This document shows, piece by piece, positions 57,352-63,798 of a stretch of DNA of 64,000 bases. Source of the DNA: a virus; the IMG/VR virus record IMGVR_UViG_3300025154_000086, positions 1 to 64,000 of that record. One strand, written 5' to 3'. A program made the position numbers and the translations under genes. The notes under the pieces are model-generated. The model did not search any database. It saw only the letters and a program-made list of their open reading frames with translations, and was not told where the DNA came from. Position 1 is the stretch's first letter. Each line of letters opens with the position of its first letter.

Positions 57352-58608
57352 CTACAACTCTTCCGGCACTTCCACCGGCGCAATATTTTGCTCAATCAAC
57401 TCAATCTTTTCACGATAACTGCGTTTAAGTATTTTTTCATCGCCGTTTGTCTTAAACACTTCACCTCTTCCGGTAATTGTGCAATACTCGGTAAATTCTT
57501 CAGCTAAATTTTTTGCCTCCATTATTTTTACGCTGCGGCTTTCCCTCTGCACAGGAACAATGTCAGCCTCAAGAATGGCATCCGCCCCAAACCTTGCCTT
57601 TAACTCTTCCTTTTTTGCAGCGGTAATTTGATCTTGCAAATCTTCTTCAATCTTATACTTTATCTTTACCTCAGCATTCTCCGGCACTTCCTGGTTGATC
57701 ACAAACTCGCCGTTAATAAATTCCGCCGTTACATTTACCATTGGCCGGACTGTCTTAAACTTTATTTTCTCTGATGAAACTTTTACCCCTTCATCTGTCT
57801 GATCGAATTTGCTAACGATAAAATATTTCTGTTCCGTCTCCCCAAAATTGCAATTGTAAAGAGAGGAGGTGTAAAACATATCCGGCTCAAACTCCTGCCA
57901 ATTGTGAATATGACCAAATGCGTAAACATCGGCTTTGGCTTTCCGTAATGATAGAGGGGAAATTATTATATCTTGCCCGGTTAATGGTTGTCCTGTGCTT
58001 AATCTGCTTCCTCTTACGTTACCGTGGAAGGTAAAAGCTTTTGGACATTTATATCTATTGTTCGTTATTCCGAACATATCCATTAATCCGTCAAACACTT
58101 CTCCAAACTCTTTATTATTATCATCAATGCTCATGTCTCTAACGATCATTCCCTTTGTGGGATAAGGCATAAGGTTTACAATAAATTCCGGTTCTTCTTC
58201 ATAACCGGTTTCTTCATCACGCAAAATATCAACACCAAGTATATTACTAACGTGATCGTACAGCGCAAGCGAAACCGGGTATTCGTAAGCAAAAATGTTC
58301 TCCCTCAATTGATGGAGAAGACTAATACTCCCGGCGTAATCGTGGTTATTGTTACCCTTATTGATGATAATTGCTTTTACATGCTTTGCCAATTCTTTTA
58401 GATATTGGAAACCGTACTCAACACCGCTGTTTTCGCCGAAGTTTTGTTTTGTTTCCCAAAAATCTCCGCCATGAACTATGTAATCAACATGATTGTTTTT
58501 TACATATTCCACCATTTGGTCAAGCGATTCACACGCTTTCCTTTTTCTTTTCGGGTCTTTATCCAAATGCCAATCAGCGGTAAATAAACCTATAAGTTGA
58601 TTTTTCAT
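57352..58608 (-). CDS. SbcD/Mre11-like nuclease, 418 aa
   Basis: Metallophosphoesterase nuclease partner of SbcC. Motifs: TADWHLDKD (about residues 9-17, D-x-H), HGGDFWET (about 45-52), NKGNNNHDYAG (about 84-94), TFHGNVRG and GHIHNWQEF (about 230), the five blocks that hold the two metals. The C-terminal third (about 260-418) is the capping/partner-binding region. The enzyme trims DNA ends and hairpins during recombination; T4 gp47 is the phage counterpart. Here it is separated from the SbcC-like gene by the attC-like cassettes and a helicase gene. Confidence 0.9.
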   Translation of the reverse strand: MKNQLIGLFTADWHLDKDPKRKRKACESLDQMVEYVKNNHVDYIVHGGDFWETKQNFGENSGVEYGFQYLKELAKHVKAIIINKGNNNHDYAGSISLLHQLRENIFAYEYPVSLALYDHVSNILGVDILRDEETGYEEEPEFIVNLMPYPTKGMIVRDMSIDDNNKEFGEVFDGLMDMFGITNNRYKCPKAFTFHGNVRGSRLSTGQPLTGQDIIISPLSLRKAKADVYAFGHIHNWQEFEPDMFYTSSLYNCNFGETEQKYFIVSKFDQTDEGVKVSSEKIKFKTVRPMVNVTAEFINGEFVINQEVPENAEVKIKYKIEEDLQDQITAAKKEELKARFGADAILEADIVPVQRESRSVKIMEAKNLAEEFTEYCTITGRGEVFKTNGDEKILKRSYREKIELIEQNIAPVEVPEEL

Positions 58609-58985
58609 TTTATTCCCTCCGCCTTTGCAATTGCTTCGAGAATTTGTTGCCGGTCATGGCTCCAAAATCCTTCTTTCACTGCATATTTATCATAAACCAT
58701 TTTTAAAGTTTCAACCAGATTTGACATAAGCTCACTTTTTGATTTGCTTTGTTCCCCTCTTTTTATAACCGCGAATACTTCTTCCGCATATGGTTCGTCT
58801 TGGTTGATAGTTAAATATTGTGGGTAGAGTTCCGCCCCTCTTTTCCCCCTATTTAGTGCAACATATCCGCTAAGCTTTTTAATTGCCGATAGGGTTTGCT
58901 CATCAACATTTTTTAAATCTTTTATACTAAAGACAATAAATTTCATCTTATAGAATGGGTCTTCAATTATTCTATTTGAACTCAT
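58605..58985 (-). CDS. Hypothetical protein, 126 aa
   Basis: Begins MSSNRIIEDPFYKMKFIVFS, a strand-helix pattern, followed by YVALNRGKRGAELYPQYLTI and a helical end (SHDRQQILEAIAKAEG). Overlaps the SbcD-like gene start by 4 bp, so the two are coupled. Unknown, perhaps a nuclease accessory factor. Confidence 0.55.
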   Translation of the reverse strand: MSSNRIIEDPFYKMKFIVFSIKDLKNVDEQTLSAIKKLSGYVALNRGKRGAELYPQYLTINQDEPYAEEVFAVIKRGEQSKSKSELMSNLVETLKMVYDKYAVKEGFWSHDRQQILEAIAKAEGIK

Positions 58986-58997
58986 ACAAACTCCTTC

Positions 58998-59144
58998 TTA
59001 AAACATTTCCAATTGCTTTTTGTTATACTTTACTTTTTTCGCTCTAACTTTTTTGCCGTTCGCTTTGCCTTCGCAAACCGGACCAATTCCCTTTTCTACG
59101 CTTTTAGGATTCTTTAACTCTCTATTGCAAACCGAACATTTCAT
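58998..59144 (-). CDS. DUF6011-type zinc protein, 48 aa
   Basis: Starts MKCSVCNRELKNPKSVEKGI followed by GPVCEGK: the C-x2-C-x-R-x-L-x-x-P-x-S-x-x-x-G-I-G-P-V-C pattern of DUF6011, a very common small phage/actinobacterial zinc ribbon. The basic tail would contact nucleic acid. The ATG sits at the edge of a family A repeat, whose AGGA supplies the ribosome binding site. It lies between the annealing-protein gene and the recombination genes. Confidence 0.75.
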   Translation of the reverse strand: MKCSVCNRELKNPKSVEKGIGPVCEGKANGKKVRAKKVKYNKKQLEMF

Positions 59145-59175
59145 TCCTAATTCCTAATTGACAATTCCTAATTAT
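59140..59175. repeat. Family A repeat at a gene junction
   Basis: CCTAATTCCTAATTGACAAT plus TCCTAATT lies between the stop of the 358-residue gene and the ATG at 59144, and supplies the ribosome binding site for the latter. Confidence 0.85.
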
Positions 59176-60248
59176 GGAAGTTTCCACAGCATCTCAATAA
59201 ATTCGATCTGCTTCGCTACGGCGTAAGTATCGATGCTCGTTGCTTTGTTTTTCCGTTCAAACCTTTTCTTTGCAATCAAATCATTAATTACTTTCGTTCT
59301 CTCTTCTTGCGGTGAATCCTTAAACTGCTCCGCATAAAACTTCGCACGCTCATCTTTATCAACCATTCCGGGAGGGAAAAGTTTTTCGGCAGGGTTTTCA
59401 ACCTTATTTTCCGCTTCCTTCGGCTTTTCTTCTATCACTTTTGCATCCTCAATCTTTTCCGCTTTTGGCTTTTCCTCAAACATTGGAGCCGGAGTAGTTT
59501 GTCTGAATTCATTTTTTGTCTGTTCAATCTGCTGCGGATCTGCATACAGCATACCGGCAAGACCTAACTTTGCTCGAAGGTATTCATTCTCCAGATCAGG
59601 ATGTTTTGCCAGAATGTCCGCAATATCCTCAATTACACAAGGCACAAGGAACGGTTTATTAAGTTCCGCTTCTGTGTAAGTACCGCGTAACTTCGGCAAT
59701 GCCTTATTTATCGCTCTGTAAATGGCATTACTTTCGGCTAGCTGCCCCGCTTTTGCCCGGCGTTGGTTTATGCTATTCCAATCAATTTCACCGGCTTTGC
59801 GTTTTAATTTTCCCTTAGCATCAAATTTGTCACACTTCGCAGTGAATTTTTGAATATCCTCAGCATAATTGTATTCACCGCTTATTTCTCCTCGTTTTGT
59901 CGATCCGTCAATGTTCCGGTACGTCCACTGCACGTAATGTTTTACATTTGCAATCCTTCCGTCTCCATCATAAGTTTTTTCCGGGTTCCTTCCGCAAGAA
60001 ATTTGAATACCGGCGGCTACTGCTATTTCGTTCAACTTTGTTAATTTAAGCGCGTACCCACCCTCAACCCAATATGCGTCTCTCTCTTTTATTACGCTTA
60101 TCTTTTCAAAACCAAGTTTCAATTCCGGCTTTACAAAATTCAACATCTCCGGCACCAAGGGTATCATCACTTTTTCCACTTCTCGCAAGAAAACAGAAAG
60201 TTGGTTATTGTCCTGAATTACCGGTAAACTTTTATTAACGTCAGACAT
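59172..60248 (-). CDS. Putative single-strand annealing/recombination protein, 358 aa
   Basis: Residues 1-240 look like a DNA-binding annealing fold: YWVEGGYALKLTKLNEIAVA, then VQWTYRNIDGSTKRGEISGE, and a helical QRRAKAGQLAESNAIYRAIN. The A-E-S-x-A-x-x-R-A-x-x-x-x-L segment recalls that of RecT/Rad52-like annealing proteins. A low-complexity Lys/Glu/Pro tail follows (about 255-310), then a helical end. Its place upstream of SbcCD-like genes suits a Red/ERF-like role. Family assignment is tentative. Confidence 0.45.
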   Translation of the reverse strand: MSDVNKSLPVIQDNNQLSVFLREVEKVMIPLVPEMLNFVKPELKLGFEKISVIKERDAYWVEGGYALKLTKLNEIAVAAGIQISCGRNPEKTYDGDGRIANVKHYVQWTYRNIDGSTKRGEISGEYNYAEDIQKFTAKCDKFDAKGKLKRKAGEIDWNSINQRRAKAGQLAESNAIYRAINKALPKLRGTYTEAELNKPFLVPCVIEDIADILAKHPDLENEYLRAKLGLAGMLYADPQQIEQTKNEFRQTTPAPMFEEKPKAEKIEDAKVIEEKPKEAENKVENPAEKLFPPGMVDKDERAKFYAEQFKDSPQEERTKVINDLIAKKRFERKNKATSIDTYAVAKQIEFIEMLWKLP

Positions 60249-60588
60249 GTTCTACCTCTGCGGTTATCGGCATACTCAATTCACTCATCATGTATGCCTC
60301 GTTGTTTGATTGTGGATGATTTTTCTTCGTCTCTTCCTCTATCTCTTCTAAGCGGATTCCGTAAGATTCTCGATCTTCCTCACTTATATTTTCCCCTTTT
60401 AAATAGTTTGAAACTATCTCCCTATCAGCATTAAGTCTGCGGAGCCGTTTTAGCTTTGCCAATGCCTCCGTGCGTAATTTTTGGCACTCCAAGCAAGACG
60501 TACATTCCTTTACACCCGTTAATTTTGTGAACTCCTCACTGCCGCAAATCGGCTTATTGCTGCCATCATTTATGTGAACTTTTTCCAT
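60241..60588 (-). CDS. Small Cys-containing protein, 115 aa
   Basis: CGSEEF, then ECTSCLECQKLR give a C-x2-C-x2-C cluster in the first 40 residues, followed by long charged helices. A zinc- or Fe-S-binding N-terminus with a helical body is likely. Overlaps the annealing-protein gene by 8 bp. No family recognised. Confidence 0.55.
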   Translation of the reverse strand: MEKVHINDGSNKPICGSEEFTKLTGVKECTSCLECQKLRTEALAKLKRLRRLNADREIVSNYLKGENISEEDRESYGIRLEEIEEETKKNHPQSNNEAYMMSELSMPITAEVEHV

Positions 60589-60654
60589 TTGTTTGAACTC
60601 CTTTGAATTTAAATTTCTCAGCCAATGGCTGATCCGCCCTCTGGCGGATACTTT
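60589..60654. repeat. Host-type double hairpin repeat
   Basis: AGCCAATGGCTGATCCGCCC and TCTGGCGGAT, followed by CTTTTTACTTTTTACTTTCT. The same combination, diverged, lies inside the gene at 9910-10323, and the last residues (KVESKK) of the neighbouring 111-residue gene come from the CTTTTTACTTT part. Confidence 0.75.
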
Positions 60655-60990
60655 TTACTTTTTACTTTCTACTTTGAACTTCCCCGCCATCGTTATCCTT
60701 TTTACTCTTTCAATCAGATCATCATTTGCTCTCTTTTGTGCTTGATAACCTTCCGTTACTTTTGTTTTGTCTAACAATCCCAAAACTTCAAAAACATTGT
60801 ACATCGGCCGCTTGCTGCCCGGGTAATAACTCGGCTGAATAAGTTTAGGCACAAACTTTCGTCTAAAAACAGTGCTCTCTTTTAATCCAACAATATGTGC
60901 AGCTTCCAACTCGGAGACCGCAACGCGATTTCCGCCTTCCAACACCGTTGGCTTTTTCTTCCGTTTATCTTCCTTAACAACTTCCAACAT
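60655..60990 (-). CDS. Putative excisionase/MerR-like DNA-binding protein, 111 aa
   Basis: VAVSELEAAHIVGLKESTVF followed by RRKFVPKLIQPSYYPGSKRP is a MerR/excisionase-like winged helix: helix, turn, recognition helix and a P-x-Y-Y-P-G-S-K-R wing. It would act as a repressor or excision factor. The last residues are repeat-encoded. Overlaps the 150-residue gene by 17 bp; their products may act together. Confidence 0.6.
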   Translation of the reverse strand: MLEVVKEDKRKKKPTVLEGGNRVAVSELEAAHIVGLKESTVFRRKFVPKLIQPSYYPGSKRPMYNVFEVLGLLDKTKVTEGYQAQKRANDDLIERVKRITMAGKFKVESKK

Positions 60991-61426
60991 GTACCAATCC
61001 TTTTATATCATTTAGTAACGCTTCAATTAAAAAAGTTGATTTTATTTTATCGGTATAAGCTATCAGATCACCAATGCCCATTTTATTGCCGCTCTTATCG
61101 TAAGGATTAAACCAAGCCCTTAGCGCTTGTTCGCTTACGCATAACTTTCTTGCCAATTCTTCCCTAACTTCTTGCGCAGGTAAAAATGGATCGTTCTTTT
61201 CTACCCGTTTTTGAAAAGTTAATCCGTCAACCTCATCTTTTAGGTTCTTACAGAATCGCTGCAATACCATTTCAGATTTTGGTGTGTAACGTTCCCGTTT
61301 GTTCTCAACAAATATTCTGGTAAAACTATTTACCGGAACCCGTCCATGGGGTCTATCTTCCCTCGCTATTATAGCAAAGGAAATCCCGCGCGGGATTGTG
61401 TCGAAGATTGATATTAGATTATTCAC
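60974..61426 (-). CDS. Hypothetical protein with structured leader, 150 aa
   Basis: Start codon appears to be GTG at 61426, after AAAGGAGTTCAAG. Residues about 88-130 (PAQEVREELARKLCVSEQAL) look like a helix-turn-helix. The N-terminus (IFDTIPRGISFAIIAREDRP) is beta-like. The gene has the second structured leader (61441-61560) and its own 30-bp promoter-like element, unlike its neighbours, so its dosage seems to be controlled. Function unknown, probably DNA-binding. Confidence 0.6.
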   Translation of the reverse strand: MNNLISIFDTIPRGISFAIIAREDRPHGRVPVNSFTRIFVENKRERYTPKSEMVLQRFCKNLKDEVDGLTFQKRVEKNDPFLPAQEVREELARKLCVSEQALRAWFNPYDKSGNKMGIGDLIAYTDKIKSTFLIEALLNDIKGLVHVGSC

Positions 61427-61440
61427 CTTGAACTCCTTTG

Positions 61441-61560
61441 AGATAAATTAAAAAACCCTTGCTTTAGCGTGTGCAAATAATCGAGTTCTTTGGTAAGAAA
61501 TCCATTCACGTCCAAAACAAGGGTATTTATTTTCATTTGATTAAACTCTGATTATTTGCG
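61441..61560 (-). ncRNA. Structured 5' leader of the gene at 61426 (candidate cis-regulatory RNA)
   Basis: Minus-strand transcript: S1 (61560-61545), 19 nt, arm ACCCTTG (61525-61519), inner region, arm CAAGGGT (61462-61456) followed by TTTTTT, then AAAGGAG. The inner segment 61488-61474 is complementary to S1 over 15 bp with one bulged base. CGTG/CACG can pair between. The stem plus T run looks like a terminator, and S1 pairing would compete with it. Confidence 0.65.
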
Positions 61561-61577
61561 TATGTAATCTATAAAAG

Positions 61578-61607
61578 TTAATTTATAAAAGCAACTATAC
61601 ATTAACA
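61578..61607 (-). promoter_or_regulatory. 30-bp bipartite promoter-like element, copy 6 (leader gene)
   Basis: Minus strand GTTAAT, 18 bp, ATTAAC: half-sites are perfect inverted repeats. Shares GTTAATGTAT and TTTTATAA with copy 53510-53539; both precede structured leaders. Confidence 0.6.
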
Positions 61608-61628
61608 TTTTTATTTCCGGTCCTATTA

Positions 61629-62210
61629 TTATCTGTATATTATCGGTAATTTACCAATGTATTTATCTAGCTCTTCCTTGGTAGAACAGTTCATAAACCC
61701 GTTGAACAGCTCATCTTTCTTTAATTTTTTATGGATGATCTCCCAGCTTCGGGCTTCGTGAAATTTGTAGCCCAACCCTTCATACCCTTGCGCGTTGGAG
61801 ATTTTGTACGTTATCGCGATCGGTTCTTTCCCGGCTAAGGCATTGCTGTAAGGAATCGATTTCCCTATCTGCAATATCCCCGCATACTGCAATAGCCGCG
61901 TCATCTTGTTTGCTATCGGAGGAAGATTCCTGTTCCCTAACATTCGCATAGTTAAATATTTTTCGTCCGCGCTTCTTGCATGAATAAAGAACACCTTCTC
62001 GCTTTGCGCGTTCAAATTGTTTTTTAACTTTTCAATTTCATTCTGCTGTGAGTTTATTGTATCGGCTGTTTTTGCTTTAAACTCCTCTACATCCGCAACT
62101 GTCCGCTTCATTAATTCCCCTTGCAAACTGAATGCTAAATCCTTTAGCACGTTCATCGGCAAATTCGCTACATCTAACGCTGGCATTAATGCCATGTTAT
62201 CACCGTTCAT
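61629..62210 (-). CDS. Coiled-coil protein, possible antirepressor-like, 193 aa
   Basis: Residues 1-75 are helical with a coiled-coil (FKAKTADTINSQQNEIEKLK). Residues about 90-193 (LPPIANKMTRLLQYAGILQI ... YKFHEARSWEII) resemble the C-terminal KilA-C/antirepressor-like layout of a small winged helix followed by hydrophobic strands; the match is loose. Its start overlaps the stop of the ParB-like gene by 4 bp (ATGA), so the two are coupled. Confidence 0.5.
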   Translation of the reverse strand: MNGDNMALMPALDVANLPMNVLKDLAFSLQGELMKRTVADVEEFKAKTADTINSQQNEIEKLKNNLNAQSEKVFFIHARSADEKYLTMRMLGNRNLPPIANKMTRLLQYAGILQIGKSIPYSNALAGKEPIAITYKISNAQGYEGLGYKFHEARSWEIIHKKLKKDELFNGFMNCSTKEELDKYIGKLPIIYR

Positions 62211-63235
62211 AACTCATCTTCCTCTATTTGAAATTTCTGTCTCATCGCATAACTCCAGTCACTTATAACTTGTAGGATATGCTTTACTTCGTCTTTTACT
62301 ACTTTACTTGGTGATTCCGGCAAATACATTAACGTTGGTATCTGTAACATCTCATTCCCGATAAACCCCTTTGTTTTATCAATCCAACTGAAAATTTTTC
62401 CCATCTCCTTATACTCTTGCACGGCTTTGCTCTGGCGCTCTTTCAGTTTTTCAACTTCTTTGTGGAGGGATTCAAGTTCATCTTTCTTTTCTTTTACTTC
62501 CCTTAACCCTTTAAGCTCTGTCTCAGCTTTTGTTAATTCGCCCTTTAACTTCCGCAATTCCTCTTGCTTTTGTTCAAGCGCTTTTGTGGCTTCTTTGTCA
62601 TCCTTTTTCTTCATCAAATTTTGGATTGTTATGTCCTTACTCGATAGCTGTTCTTCTTTTTCCGCTAAACTTTCTTGCAGCTTTTTATAAGCGCCGTTTA
62701 TGCTCAGTTGGTTTTCATCAAGCGCTTTTATCAACTCCGGATCAGCGTTCTCAATCACTTTTTTTGCTTTGCGATATGTTTCTTTACCACCTAAACCAAT
62801 AGCAGTTGCAACTTTGTCATTCGTTCTTCCTTCTTCGTCTTCTCGATGTACCAATGTTGGCACATCGGGAGAATTCTTCAAATTCGCATCTTTTCTTTCT
62901 CTTGCCTTTTCCCGTTCAACCGCTTCAAGCCTTCGCGCTAAATCCATTCTTTCGGTAAATGAGAAGTTCTTCCGGTTTTCGTTCTCGCTAATTTCTATCA
63001 TCAGCCGGTGTTCGTAATCGCGTACTGTAAGCATCCTTACTTCCACTTGCATATATCCAAGCTGTTTCATTGCCATCATTCTTCTTTCGCCGGCAAGTAA
63101 AACCTTCTCCGGCGTAACAACCGGCGGATTGATCAAACCATTTACCAGGATATCCTCAGCTAATTCCGAAATATCCCCAAAATCTTTTCTTATTCTATCC
63201 TCGCGGATAATAACATCACCAATATTTACAAGCAT
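62207..63235 (-). CDS. ParB-like DNA-binding protein with coiled coil, 342 aa
   Basis: ParB N-terminal domain at residues 1-70: VIIREDRIRKDFGDISELAE, then GLINPPVV and LLAGERRMMAMKQLGY with the G-E-R-R CTP-binding box (49-52). Residues 75-170 hold the central helical DNA-binding part (MDLARRLEAVEREKA and ATAIGLGGKETYRK). About 190-290 is a long coiled coil (EKEEQLSSKDITIQNLMKKK). It probably binds specific DNA sites, for gene control or partition, like phage ParB/KorB-type regulators. No ParA is seen in the window. Confidence 0.8.
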   Translation of the reverse strand: MLVNIGDVIIREDRIRKDFGDISELAEDILVNGLINPPVVTPEKVLLAGERRMMAMKQLGYMQVEVRMLTVRDYEHRLMIEISENENRKNFSFTERMDLARRLEAVEREKARERKDANLKNSPDVPTLVHREDEEGRTNDKVATAIGLGGKETYRKAKKVIENADPELIKALDENQLSINGAYKKLQESLAEKEEQLSSKDITIQNLMKKKDDKEATKALEQKQEELRKLKGELTKAETELKGLREVKEKKDELESLHKEVEKLKERQSKAVQEYKEMGKIFSWIDKTKGFIGNEMLQIPTLMYLPESPSKVVKDEVKHILQVISDWSYAMRQKFQIEEDEL

Positions 63236-63256
63236 GTTTCTCTCTCAGTTTTTAGT

Positions 63257-63580
63257 TTAGTTCTTAATCATAATCTTATTCTTAATCGTACTCTTTGCGG
63301 TTTGGTAATTGCGATGGAACGTGTAAAAATTCTCCGGTCTAACCTTCGCCTCAACCACTCTAACAGCAATTAACGGCTCACCCAATAACATTACAGCCTT
63401 TAACCTTCTTTCCCCCGCCAACAGCACGTATTGCCCTTTTCTTGATTCAATTACATGTATAGGGTTGTGTAACCCTTCACTTTTAATATTCTTTGCAAGC
63501 GCGGGAATATCTCCGTAATTTTTTCTTACCTTTTCAAGAACCACAATGTTACTTGCTACGATGTGTTGAACGATCTCCAT
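63257..63580 (-). CDS. Second ParB-like N-terminal domain protein, 107 aa
   Basis: I choose ATG 63580 (MEIVQHIVASNIVV) because it has TAGGAGTTCAC before it. The frame continues upstream but runs through the previous gene. Residues 12-75 are a ParB N-terminal domain with KVRKNYGDIPALAKNIKSEG and VLLAGERRLKAVMLLG (G-E-R-R at 56-59). No DNA-binding or C-terminal part follows. The last 15 residues (STIKNKIMIKN) come from a 34-bp repeat. It may act as a partner or inhibitor of the adjacent ParB-like protein. Confidence 0.7.
   Translation of the reverse strand: MEIVQHIVASNIVVLEKVRKNYGDIPALAKNIKSEGLHNPIHVIESRKGQYVLLAGERRLKAVMLLGEPLIAVRVVEAKVRPENFYTFHRNYQTAKSTIKNKIMIKN
63261..63294. repeat. Family D 34-bp repeat, copy 2 (end of ParB-like gene)
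   Basis: Identical to 37228-37261 and starting TCTTAATCATAATCTTATTC; here it encodes the C-terminus STIKNKIMIKN. Confidence 0.9.
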
Positions 63581-63594
63581 GTGAACTCCTACTA

Positions 63595-63798
63595 CTAATT
63601 TGTTATTTGGTTCGCCTTTGGCGAATTGTCGTTTGTTTTTTGGTTCCCCCGGCATCTATTCCTTCTTGCAAACGGCCAGTGTCTAAAACACTTATCCGCA
63701 TCCGGTTTCCGTTCTATCACGTTTTGTTTGATCTTCTTTGTGCAACCCGGTTCCGTACATTGAACAGTAGAGAAAACTCTAAAATCTTGTTTGCTCAT
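63595..63798 (-). CDS. Small Cys protein, 67 aa
   Basis: Start set at ATG 63798 (MSKQDFRVFSTVQCTEPGCT), which has AAGGGAGAAGG before it. C-T-E-P-G-C plus a later C-F-R-H-W form a likely zinc site. Overlaps the ParB-like gene's possible upstream frame; its stop is 14 bp before the ParB-like ATG. The last residues are Asn/Lys-rich. No family recognised. Confidence 0.55.
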   Translation of the reverse strand: MSKQDFRVFSTVQCTEPGCTKKIKQNVIERKPDADKCFRHWPFARRNRCRGNQKTNDNSPKANQITN

